Assembly: GCF_026341035.1 (NCBI RefSeq)
Contig: NZ_JAPEOQ010000001.1
Span: 3,658,001-3,722,000, forward strand
Length of the DNA stretch: 64,000 nt
Reading direction: 5' to 3'
From: Streptomyces sp. NBC_01016
GTDB taxonomy: Bacteria > Actinomycetota > Actinomycetes > Streptomycetales > Streptomycetaceae
Below are positions 52,026 through 59,968 of this stretch, piece after piece (within the stretch, counting starts at the first letter, position 1; each line of letters starts with the position of its first letter). The notes under the pieces are model-generated. The model made no database searches, was not told where the DNA came from, and saw only the letters and a list, made by a program, of their open reading frames with translations. The position numbers were made by a program, and so were the translations under genes.

Positions 52026-52598
52026 ATGGACGAAGAGTCGCGAACGGTAACGGAACGCATCCGGAAGGAATCCGGCGGAACGCCCGCGTTCGAGCAGCTG
52101 GCCGCCTCCCACGACCGGGATGAGCTGGCGGCGGTGCTGACCGCGCCGCAGCAGCCGCTGTGGGCGCGGGAACTGGCGGCGTACCGGCTCGGCATGGCGG
52201 GCGACGGCCGCGCCTTCGAATCCCTCGTCCTGCTGCTCAACCACCGTGACCCGCAGCGCTGTGCCGCGGCGGCGCAGGCGCTGGCCGCGCTCGACGACCC
52301 GCGTACGGCGCGGGCGGCCGCCGCTCTGGCGACGAACGAGCTGCGCGTCGCCTACGCCCTGCACCCCATCCGCCTCCTCACCCAGCTCCGCGCCCCGGAG
52401 TCGGCCCCGGCCCTGATCGCCACGCTCCGTCGCCGCCTCGTCCCGCACGACCCGTACCGGAAGGTGGCCCTCGCCTGCGTGGAGGGCCTGGGCAGCCTCG
52501 CCGACCCGCGGGCCCGCGAGGTACTGAAAGAGGCGGCCACGCACCAGCGCCTCGCGATGGCGGCGGAGGCGGCGCTGGCGAGGCTGCCGCAGGGGTGA
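52026..52598 (+). CDS. HEAT-repeat protein of unknown function
   Basis: A 190-residue helical protein. Repeated units such as LWARELAAYRLGMAGDGRAF, DPQRCAAAAQALAALDDPRT and YRKVALACVEGLGSLADPRA are HEAT/PBS-lyase-type helical hairpins. Such scaffolds bind proteins; no catalytic residues are visible. Some databases label relatives adenylosuccinate lyase, which the sequence does not support. No ribosome site precedes the ATG, so a leaderless message is possible. Confidence 0.8.
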   Translation: MDEESRTVTERIRKESGGTPAFEQLAASHDRDELAAVLTAPQQPLWARELAAYRLGMAGDGRAFESLVLLLNHRDPQRCAAAAQALAALDDPRTARAAAALATNELRVAYALHPIRLLTQLRAPESAPALIATLRRRLVPHDPYRKVALACVEGLGSLADPRAREVLKEAATHQRLAMAAEAALARLPQG

Positions 52599-52655
52599 GG
52601 CGGGGCTGCCGCAGGGGCGGGCGGGGCGGCTGGGGCCTGTCGTTCGGGTCGGGCC

Positions 52656-53069
52656 CTACTCCGGCGTGACGGCCAGGGCCTCGATCTCCATCAGGAAGTC
52701 CGGCGACACCAGCGACGCGACCTGCACCGCGGAGGCGGCGGGCAGCCGGGCCGGGTCCAGGAACTCGTCGCGGGCCTGCCGCACGGCCGGCATATGGGCC
52801 ACGTCCGTCACGAAGTACGTCACCTTCACCACGTCGTCGAAGGACGCCCCCGCCGCCGCCAGGCACCGGCGCAGATTCTCGAACACCTGCCGCGCCTGCG
52901 CCAACGGGTCGCCCGCGCCGACCAGTTCGCCCTTCTCGTCGAGGGCGAGCTGACCGGACACGGCGATGAAGCGACCACTGCCCATGACCACGTGGCTGTA
53001 GGCGGCGGCCGGCGCGACGCCGTCGGGGGTGGGGATGTGGGTGAGGTGTGTCATGGGTTCATGTGTCAT
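52656..53069 (-). CDS. Rid-family (YjgF/YER057c/UK114) protein
   Basis: A 137-residue trimer-forming fold: SGQLALDEKGELVGAGDP, ARQVFENLRRCLAAAGAS, and VKVTYFVTDVAHMPAVRQ are typical. The position of the carboxylate-binding Arg of RidA (PARSxVEV) reads PAASAVQV, so the key Arg is Ala and ordinary 2-aminoacrylate deaminase activity is unlikely. EIEALA retains the Glu. Three in-frame ATGs within a short direct repeat compete; ATG 53069 has GAGG at nine bases. It lies just downstream of the radical SAM gene and is probably in its operon. Confidence 0.85.
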   Translation of the reverse strand: MTHEPMTHLTHIPTPDGVAPAAAYSHVVMGSGRFIAVSGQLALDEKGELVGAGDPLAQARQVFENLRRCLAAAGASFDDVVKVTYFVTDVAHMPAVRQARDEFLDPARLPAASAVQVASLVSPDFLMEIEALAVTPE

Positions 53070-53080
53070 GGGTTCCATCC

Positions 53081-54124
53081 TCACAGCAGTGTGAGCTGGG
53101 TCGGCGCCGGCTCGGGGGCCGGCTCCTCCTCGCGGGCGGGGATGCGTCGGGGCGCGGCCGCCCGGGACGGGCCGATGCCGAACTCCTCGGCCAGCTCGTG
53201 GACTTGGCGGGTCACGCGGCGCTGGTACCACTTCGGGGCGTAGGCGCCCTCCGCGTACAGCCGCTCGTAGCGGCGCACCAGGTGCGGGTGGTGCTGCGCC
53301 AGCCACCCCATGAACCACTCGCGGGCGCCGGGGCGCAGATGCAGCACCAGCGGGGTCACGGACGTCGCGCCCGCCTGGGCGATGGCGCGGACCGTCGCCC
53401 GCAGCTGATCAGGGTGGTCGCCGAGGAAGGGGATCACCGGGGCCATCAGGACCCCGCAGCCGATCCCCGCGTCGGTGAGGGCGCGTACGACATCGAGGCG
53501 GCGCTCGGGCGCGGGCGTGCCCGGCTCGACGGTGCGCCACAGCTCGCGGTCCACGAAGCCGACCGAGACCGAGATCCCGACGTCCGTCACCTCCGCCGCC
53601 TGGCGAAGGACCGGCAGGTCGCGCAGGATCAGCGTGCCCTTCGTCAGGATCGAGAACGGGTTCGCGAAGTCGCGCAGCGCCTCGATAATGCCGGGCATCA
53701 ACTGGTAGCGACCCTCGGCCCGTTGATAGCAGTCGACGTTCGTGCCCATCGCGATGTGCTCGCCGTGCCAGCGGCGCGAGGCGAGGTGGTGGCGCAGCAG
53801 CTGCGGCGCGTTCATCTTCACCACGATCTGACTGTCGAAGCCGAGCCCGGTGTCGAGGTCCAGATAGCGGTGGGTGTTGCGGGCGAAGCAGTAGACGCAC
53901 GCGTGAGTGCAGCCGCGGTACGGGTTGACGGTCCACTCGAACGGCATCCGGGACGCCCCCGGCACCCGGTTCACGATCGACCGGGCCCGGATCTCGTGGA
54001 ACGTCACGCCTGCGAATTCAGGGGTGTCGAATGTGCGGCTCACGACCGCGTCCGCGCCGAACAGCGCGGCATCCCGGGCTCGCCCATGGTCGGCGGGTTC
54101 GTCCGTGAGGTTCTCCCAGCGCAT
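53081..54124 (-). CDS. Radical SAM protein, Rv2578c family (SplB-like)
   Basis: A 347-residue iron-sulfur enzyme. Cys72, Cys76 and Cys79 in RGCTHACVYCF form the CX3CX2C site for the 4Fe-4S cluster that cleaves S-adenosylmethionine. NPYRGC and ARNTHRYLDLD are family blocks shared with spore photoproduct lyase relatives. The tail is Pro/Glu-rich and ends QLTLL, resembling a beta-clamp-binding peptide. A LexA box lies 32 bp before the start, pointing to a DNA-damage role. The Rid-family gene follows directly. Confidence 0.88.
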   Translation of the reverse strand: MRWENLTDEPADHGRARDAALFGADAVVSRTFDTPEFAGVTFHEIRARSIVNRVPGASRMPFEWTVNPYRGCTHACVYCFARNTHRYLDLDTGLGFDSQIVVKMNAPQLLRHHLASRRWHGEHIAMGTNVDCYQRAEGRYQLMPGIIEALRDFANPFSILTKGTLILRDLPVLRQAAEVTDVGISVSVGFVDRELWRTVEPGTPAPERRLDVVRALTDAGIGCGVLMAPVIPFLGDHPDQLRATVRAIAQAGATSVTPLVLHLRPGAREWFMGWLAQHHPHLVRRYERLYAEGAYAPKWYQRRVTRQVHELAEEFGIGPSRAAAPRRIPAREEEPAPEPAPTQLTLL

Positions 54125-54156
54125 GACGCCTCCTCGGTAGCACTGACCACAGAATA

Positions 54157-54168
54157 GAACACATGTTC
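54157..54168. promoter_or_regulatory. LexA/SOS box
   Basis: GAAC-ACAT-GTTC matches the Gram-positive/actinobacterial LexA consensus GAACRNRYGTTC at every position. It is 32 bp upstream of the radical SAM gene on the minus strand, where it would cover the promoter. Confidence 0.8.
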
Positions 54169-54372
54169 CCTTGATCGTGCGAACCCGGTGCGATCCCCGT
54201 ACGGCCCCCGTGTGAACGCCCTACGTAGCAGGTGTGGCCGGGGTCCGGCCCCGATTTGGGCGGCCGGTACGGAGGGTGGTTGGCTTGACACCGCCCATGG
54301 GTCGGTCGTCACGCTCCCGTCTGCCCGGCGGCCCGGGCGGTCCCTGAAGAACCAATTGCTGGAGGAAGTGTC

Positions 54373-54816
54373 ATGGCGCAGGTCGAGGCCACCATGGAAC
54401 GTGTCGTCGCCGCGAAGCCGGACGACGTCTTCGACGCCCTCGCCGACTACAGCGGCACGCGCGCGAAGATGCTGCCCGAGCACTTCAGTGAGTACGAGGT
54501 GCGCGAGGGCGGTGACGGCGAGGGCACGCTCGTGCACTGGAAGCTCCAGGCCACCAGCAAGCGCGTGCGCGACTGCCTGCTCGACGTGACCGAGCCGACC
54601 GACGGCGAGCTCGTCGAGACGGACCGCAACTCCTCCATGGTCACGACGTGGCGCGTCACGCCGGCCGGTGAAGGCCAGTCGCGCGTCACCGTCACGACCG
54701 TGTGGAACGGTGCGGGCGGCATCGGCGGCTTCTTCGAGAAGACCTTCGCCCCCAAGGGTCTCGGCCGCATCTACGACGCCGTGCTCGAGGGGCTGGCCGC
54801 CCAGGTCGAGAAGTAA
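54373..54816 (+). CDS. SRPBCC-family (START-like) lipid- or ligand-binding protein
   Basis: A 147-residue protein of the polyketide cyclase/START-like superfamily. The N-terminal ATMERVVAAKPDDVFDALAD and C-terminal IGGFFEKTFAPKGLGRIYDA, a long helix over the cavity, are typical. GGAGGAAG precedes the ATG. Single-gene family members bind hydrophobic ligands; no catalytic residue can be named. Flanking genes give no functional clue. Confidence 0.85.
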   Translation: MAQVEATMERVVAAKPDDVFDALADYSGTRAKMLPEHFSEYEVREGGDGEGTLVHWKLQATSKRVRDCLLDVTEPTDGELVETDRNSSMVTTWRVTPAGEGQSRVTVTTVWNGAGGIGGFFEKTFAPKGLGRIYDAVLEGLAAQVEK

Positions 54817-55038
54817 CCCGCGTGGGCGGGCAGTTGTGAGGCTCGCGTTGTGACCCTCGCGCACTGATTCGCCGCTCACCGTTTCGAGTGGTTCTCGTTC
54901 TGCCGCCGTTGTACGCCGTAGGGCTCCTACCGGCGGATACGTCGATCCGGCCCACCTGAACAGCGACTCGTCGCGCTTGCTCCCAGTTGTCGCGTAATGC
55001 GAGAAATGGCCGCGCAAGGGCGACGAGGGGAGCTTCAG

Positions 55039-57444
55039 GTGGGCACGGTGACGCTGGTGACCGATCCGGTCGGGGATCCGGTGGCCCCACCCGACCACCC
55101 GCCGGAGCCGCAACGGCCCGCGGAGCCCGCCGAGTTGCCCGGCCACGGGCTCAGCCCGCGCCGCGTGCGCATGGTCTTCGTCGGCCTGATGCTGGCGCTG
55201 CTGCTCGCCGCCCTCGAGCAGATGATCGTCGCCACGGCGCTGCCCCGGATCGTCGGCGAACTGCACGGCCTGGACAAGATGTCCTGGGCGATCACCGCCT
55301 ACCTGCTGACCTCCACCATCGGCCTGCCGGTCTACGGAAAGCTCGGCGACCTCTTCGGCCGCAAGGGCGTCTTCCAGTTCGCGATCGTCGTCTTCATCGT
55401 CGGCTCCGCGCTCGCGGGCCGCGCGCAGACGATGGACCAACTCATCGCGTTCCGCGCCCTCCAGGGCGTCGGCGCGGGCGGACTCATGATCGGCGTACAG
55501 GCGATCATCGGCGACATCGTGCCGCCGCGCGAACGCGGTCGCTACATGGGCCTGATCGGCGCCGCGTTCGGCCTCGCCTCGGTCGCGGGCCCGCTGCTCG
55601 GCGGCTACTTCACCGACCATCTGTCCTGGCGCTGGTGCTTCTACATCAACGTCCCGTTCGGCCTGCTCACCCTCGCGGTGACGGCGGTCGTCCTCAAGCT
55701 CCCCAAGCCGACGAAGAAGGCTCGACTCGACGTCATGGGCGCGCTGTTGCTGGCCGCCGCCTCCACCTGCCTTGTGCTGCTGACCAGTTGGGGCGGGACC
55801 GAGTACGAGTGGGGCGACCGCGTCATCATCGGGCTCGGCGCGGGCGCCTTCGCCTCGACGCTTCTGTTCCTCCTCGCCGAGAAGTTCGCCGCCGAACCCC
55901 TCATCCCGCTGCGGCTGTTCCGCGACTCAGTGTTCAACGTCAGCGGGCTCGTCGGCATGGTCGTGGGCGTCGCGCTGTTCGGCGCGGCGAGCTATCTGCC
56001 GACGTTCCTCCAGATGGTCGACGGGGCGTCGGCCACCGAGTCGGGCCTGCTGATGCTGCCCATGATGGGCGGGGTGGTCATCGCCTCCATCGTCTCCGGC
56101 CAACTCATCAGCCACACGGGCCGCTACAAGCTCTACCCGATCCTCGGCGGCGCGCTGTCCACGGCGGGCATGTATCTGCTCTCCCGCCTCGAAGTGGACA
56201 CCCCGCGCCTCGAATACAGCGTCTACATGGCCGTGTTGGGCGCAGGCATCGGCCTGATCATGCCGGTCCTCGTGCTCGCCGTGCAGAACTCCGTACGCGC
56301 CTCGGACCTCGGCACCGCCACCAGCGCCAACAACTACTTCCGGCAGATCGGCGGCAGCGTGGGCGCCGCGATCTTCGGCACGCTCTTCGCGAACCGGCTC
56401 GCCGACTCCCTCGCCGACCGCGTCCCCAGCGGCGGGCGGCTGCCCGACGCCGAGTCCATCACCCCGCAGCTCGTGCACGCGATGCCCGCGGCGCTGCGCA
56501 CCCCGTACATCGAGGCATACGCCGACGCGATGCCCCGGATCTTCCTCTACCTGGTGCCGGTCCTCGTCCTTGGCCTGCTCCTCGCCTTCTTCCTCAAGGA
56601 GACACCGCTGTTGTCCAGTTCCGCCGGCTCCGTCGGCTCCGAGGCCCATGTCATTCCCGCGCAGGAGCGCACCTCCGGATACGCCGCCGGGCTCCCGGTC
56701 TGCGGGACCGTACGGCACTCCGACGGCACGCCGGTGCCGCGCGCCGCGCTCACCCTCATCGACGTGGGCGGCTCCCAGATCGGCCGCGGCGCGAGCGGCG
56801 ACGACGGTCGCTACGCGCTCGCGACGCCGGGTACGGGGTCCTACGTCCTGATCGCGGCGGCCGGTGGCCACCAGCCGCAGGCCGTGACGGTCACGGTCGG
56901 CGAGCGCCCGGTCGACCTCGACGTGGTCCTCGGCGGCGCGGGTCGCCTGGCCGGATCGGTGCTCACGGCGGACGGAACTCCCGTACGCGAAGCGATCGTT
57001 ACGTTGACTAACGTGCACGGTGAAGTGGTGTCGACGACGCGCTCCGGCCGCGAAGGCGGCTACGTCATCACGGAGTTGGTCGCCGGCGAGTACACCCTGG
57101 CGGCCAGCGCCCCCGCGTTCAGGCCGGCCGCGCTGCCGGTGACGGTGATGGCCTCCCGCGAGACCCGCCAGGACGTGGAGCTCGCGGGCGGAGCCATGCT
57201 GAGGGGGACGGTGCGGGCGGGTGGTGGTCGTCCGGTGGAGGATGCGCGGGTGACGTTGCTCGATGTCGCGGGCAACGTGGTGGACACGCTGACGACGGGC
57301 CCGGACGGCACGTTCCGCTTCGTGGACCTGGCGTCCGGCGAGTACACGGTGATCGCGGCGGGTTACCCGCCGGTGGCGACGGTCCTTCAGGTGGCGGGTG
57401 GGGGGCGCACGGAGCGTGACCTTCAGCTGGGGCACGAGGACTGA
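55039..57444 (+). CDS. MFS transporter (DHA2) with C-terminal carboxypeptidase-regulatory-like repeats
   Basis: An 801-residue fusion. Roughly residues 40-545 are a 14-segment DHA2 drug/H+ antiporter with motif A ([14 protein letters not shown]) and motif C-like [14 protein letters not shown]. The last 250 residues are three tandem beta-sandwich repeats of the CarboxypepD_reg type: [40 protein letters not shown] and [20 protein letters not shown] each begin one. GTG 55039, six bases after GAGGGGAG, is preferred to ATG 54997. It is the last gene before the repeat island. Confidence 0.9.
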   Translation: MGTVTLVTDPVGDPVAPPDHPPEPQRPAEPAELPGHGLSPRRVRMVFVGLMLALLLAALEQMIVATALPRIVGELHGLDKMSWAITAYLLTSTIGLPVYGKLGDLFGRKGVFQFAIVVFIVGSALAGRAQTMDQLIAFRALQGVGAGGLMIGVQAIIGDIVPPRERGRYMGLIGAAFGLASVAGPLLGGYFTDHLSWRWCFYINVPFGLLTLAVTAVVLKLPKPTKKARLDVMGALLLAAASTCLVLLTSWGGTEYEWGDRVIIGLGAGAFASTLLFLLAEKFAAEPLIPLRLFRDSVFNVSGLVGMVVGVALFGAASYLPTFLQMVDGASATESGLLMLPMMGGVVIASIVSGQLISHTGRYKLYPILGGALSTAGMYLLSRLEVDTPRLEYSVYMAVLGAGIGLIMPVLVLAVQNSVRASDLGTATSANNYFRQIGGSVGAAIFGTLFANRLADSLADRVPSGGRLPDAESITPQLVHAMPAALRTPYIEAYADAMPRIFLYLVPVLVLGLLLAFFLKETPLLSSSAGSVGSEAHVIPAQERTSGYAAGLPVCGTVRHSDGTPVPRAALTLIDVGGSQIGRGASGDDGRYALATPGTGSYVLIAAAGGHQPQAVTVTVGERPVDLDVVLGGAGRLAGSVLTADGTPVREAIVTLTNVHGEVVSTTRSGREGGYVITELVAGEYTLAASAPAFRPAALPVTVMASRETRQDVELAGGAMLRGTVRAGGGRPVEDARVTLLDVAGNVVDTLTTGPDGTFRFVDLASGEYTVIAAGYPPVATVLQVAGGGRTERDLQLGHED

Positions 57445-57479
57445 CGTCGGGCCGGGCGCGGGGCTGCGCGGCACGGTCC

Positions 57480-58790
57480 CGTTCGGCCTGCGCCGCGGCC
57501 CCATCTCCCACGCGGGGCGTCGGCCGCCGTGTTCCGGGCGTGCCAGATGCGCGGCACCGGGCCCTTGCCGTGGTGGGCCCGCCCGTCCCCGCTGAACGTC
57601 CCCGTCCCCTCTCCGGCTGCGCCGGTGCCCGGCCATCTCCCACCCACCCGCCCCCTCCGGGGGCTTCGGCCTCCGTTGCCCTGGCGTAGGCAGGTGCGCG
57701 GCATCGGGCCCTTGCCGTGGTGGGCCCTGCCGTCCCGGCTGTACGGCCCCGTGCCCTCTCCGGCTGTGCCGGTACCCGGTCATCTCCCACCCGCCCGCCC
57801 CCTCCGGGGGCTTCGGCCCGTCCGGGGGCCGGTTGCTGCGTCGGGGCGGGGCCTGCTGTGAGGGGTGCGCGGCACCGTTCCGTTCAGACCGTGCCGCCGG
57901 CCCACTTCCCACCCGGGGGCTTCGGCCTCCGCTGCCCCGGCGTGACAGATGCGCAGCACCGGGACTTTGCCGTGGTCGGCCCTCTCGGCCCCGCTGCACG
58001 GCACCGTTCCGTTCAAGCTGCGCCGCTGGCTCATCTCCCATCCGGGGGCTTCGGCCTCCGTCGTCCTGGCGTAACAGATGCGCAGCACCGGGACTTTGCC
58101 CTGGTCGGCCCTCTCGGCCCCGCTGCACGTCCCCGTCCCGTTCAAGCTGCGCCGCTGGCTCATCTCCCATCCGGCCGCCCGCTCCGGGGCTTCGGCCCCC
58201 GTGGTCCGGGCGTGACAGATGCGCGGCATCGGGCTCCTTGTCGTGGTCGGCCCTCCCGTCCTCGCTGCACGTCCCCGTCCCGCTCAGGCTGTGCCGCCGG
58301 CCCATCGCCACCCCACCTGGGGCTTCGCCCCGGTTGTCCGGGCGTGCCCGCTTCGCGGCACCACCCCGTCCAGGTTGCGCCGCTGGCTCATCTCCCACCC
58401 GCCCGCCTCCTCCGGGGGCTTTGGCCCCCGTGTCCCTGGCGTGACGGGTGCGCGGCACCGGGAGCGTGCCGTGCTCGGCCCTCTCGGCCTCGTCGCGTGG
58501 CACCGCCCCGTTCAGGCTGCGCCGCATGCCCATCCCCACCCGGGGCTTCGGCCCCCGCGCAGCACTGGGGCCTTGCTGTGGTCGGCCCTCTGGCGCCGTT
58601 GCGCGGCAGCGTTGGGGCTGAGCGGCTGGCTCATCTCCCGCCCGCCCGCTCCGGGGGGCTTTGGCCCCCGTGGTCCTGGCGTGTCAGGTGCGCGGCACCG
58701 GGGCCTTTCCGTGGTCGACCTCCCCGGTTCCGCTCCGCGGCACCGCCCCGTCCAGGCTGCGCCGGGGCGGTGCCTGCTGTGAGGGGTGTG
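57480..58790. repeat. Array A: about ten degenerate 129-bp tandem repeats with UUCG hairpins
   Basis: Recurring blocks are CATCTCCCA(C/T)CCG, CCGGGGGCTTCGGCC, GATGCGC(G/A)GCACCGGG, GTGGTCGGCCCTCTCGGCC and AAGCTGCGCCGCTGGCT. CATCTCCCA-like anchors at 57502, 57634, 57781, 57903, 58032, 58161, 58303, 58389, 58531 and 58632 give spacings of 86-147 bp; 129 bp occurs twice. CTTCGG or CTTTGG loops closed by G/C arms lie near 57664, 57811, 57920, 58049, 58190, 58419, 58546 and 58659, with CTTCGC at 58323. Several spacings are not multiples of three, so it is unlikely to encode protein. Confidence 0.85.
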
Positions 58791-58803
58791 CTGCACCGGG
58801 GTG

Positions 58804-58850
58804 CCGCCTTGCCCACCCTGCCGCCCCAGGCGGCAGATTGCCCAAGGCGG
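58804..58850. repeat. 47-bp nested palindrome, copy 3 (loop CCA)
   Basis: Arms and spacers are identical to the copies at 30502 and 40419; only the loop triplet differs (CCA). CACCGGGGTG precedes it. It joins array A to array B: array B repeats the GATTGCCCAAGGCGG right-hand part of this element. Confidence 0.9.
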
Positions 58851-58861
58851 CGACGGCCGAC

Positions 58862-59265
58862 GGCCTGGGGTGGGGAGCCGTGTTCGCGGCGGGTTGCCCG
58901 AGGCGGGGGTGGCGTCGACCGCAACGGGTGGGGAGCCGTGGCTGCCAGCGGGTTGCTCAAGGCGGTGGTGGCCGACCGTCTCGGGTGGGGAGCCGTGCTT
59001 GCGGCGGGTTGCCCGAGGCGGGGGTGGCGTCGACCCCAACGGGTGAGGAGCCGCGGCCGCCGCCGGATCGCCCAAGGCGGTGGTGGCCGACCGTCTCAGG
59101 TGGGGTGCCGTGCCTGCGGCGGATTGCCCAAGGCGGTGGTGGTCGGCCGCCTGGGGTGGGGTGCCGTGCCTGCGGCGGATTGCCCAGGGCGGGGGCGCCC
59201 CTCGCCGTCACGGGTGGGAGCCGTGCCTGCCGGCGGATCGCCCAAGGCGTGGCGCGGCCTCCGTC
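58862..59265. repeat. Array B: seven 57-bp tandem repeats
   Basis: Each unit contains GGTGGGGAGCCGTG, then a GCGGCGG(G/A)TTGCCC core, AAGGCGG and GTGGTGGCCGACCGTCTC or a GGGGGTGGCGTCGACC variant. GCCGTG-type anchors at 58877, 58935, 58992, 59050, 59107, 59163 and 59220 are 56-58 bp apart. Two unit types alternate in the first half. The GGATTGCCCAAGGCGG part matches the right arm of the adjacent nested palindrome. Confidence 0.88.
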
Positions 59266-59324
59266 GGGCCGACGCCCCCGGAGGGGGCGGGTGGGTGGGA
59301 GATGGGCGGGCCAACGGCGGGCAT

Positions 59325-59490
59325 TTCAAGCGCCACGGCGAGGGCGGCCCCTCAAGCCCCACGGCGGTCGCGGCCCCTCAAACGCCACGACGGTGTCGGC
59401 CCTCGAGCGCCACGACGGTCGCGGCCCCTCAAACGCCACGATGGTGGAGGCTCCTCAAGCGCCACGACGGTCGCGGCCCTCAAGCCCCTA
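59325..59490. repeat. Array C: 26-bp minisatellite, six or more units
   Basis: The unit is GCGGCCCCTCAA(A/G)CGCC followed by ACGACGGTC. CCACG anchors at 59333, 59359, 59385, 59410, 59436 and 59462 are 25-26 bp apart. Units differ by a few substitutions. Units abut directly with no variable spacer, unlike CRISPR. Confidence 0.88.
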
Positions 59491-59557
59491 GGCAGCGACG
59501 GCACCCTCGAGCCCCGTGCCGGGTGGGCCCCCAAACCCCTGCGGCGGGTGGGCATTT

Positions 59558-59820
59558 CAAGCCCCGCGCTGGGACGAGACTCGCGGGGTTCGGGGCGGAG
59601 CCCCGTGGCGCGGGGCACGGCAGACCGTGAGTCACGTGGGGGCCGAGCACATCAAGCCCCGTCGGCGATTGAGACGCGGGGTCCGGGGCGGAGCCCCGTG
59701 TCCGTAACGCCGGTTCGGCGAAATCAGCCCCGCCGGCGATTGAGGCGCGGGGGCCGGGGCAGAGCCCCGAGGCCGTAACCCCGGTTCGGCACGATCAGCT
59801 CCGCCGCCGATTGACCCCCG
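59558..59820 (+). repeat. Four dispersed repeats of the CAAGCCCCG...GGAGCCCCG family
   Basis: Copies at 59558-59605 (GGGACGAGAC centre), 59653-59700 and 59725-59770 (GGCGATTGAG centre) and a truncated one at 59795-59820. Between copies a CCGTAAC(G/C)CCGGTTCGGC block also repeats, so the duplicated unit is about 72 bp. The island ends about 150 bp before the phosphatase gene. Confidence 0.85.
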
Positions 59821-59968
59821 AGGCCGTGGACCCGCAGGGCCGCAGGGGCCCATGGCGTCAAGGCCCATGACGTAATTACCGGCAAGAAGCCACCCGCCAA
59901 CCGGCGGAGCCGTACCGTGGAAAGAGGCGGCGCGCACCCCCGGCGCGCCGGAGGGAAGGAACGCGGCG

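Noticed and set aside
55927..58539. 870-codon open frame on the minus strand through the MFS gene and array A
   Set aside because: It is antisense to a well-supported gene for half its length and otherwise low-complexity Arg/Pro/Gly-rich; unit lengths in array A are not consistently multiples of three. High-GC DNA gives such frames by chance.
59325..59490. CRISPR-like array
   Set aside because: 26-bp units abut without unique spacers, have no leader and no cas genes nearby.
57717..59630. 637-codon plus-strand frame through the repeat island
   Set aside because: The translation is repetitive Pro/Arg/Gly with no domain, and array units change length out of frame. Openness follows from lack of AT-rich stops.
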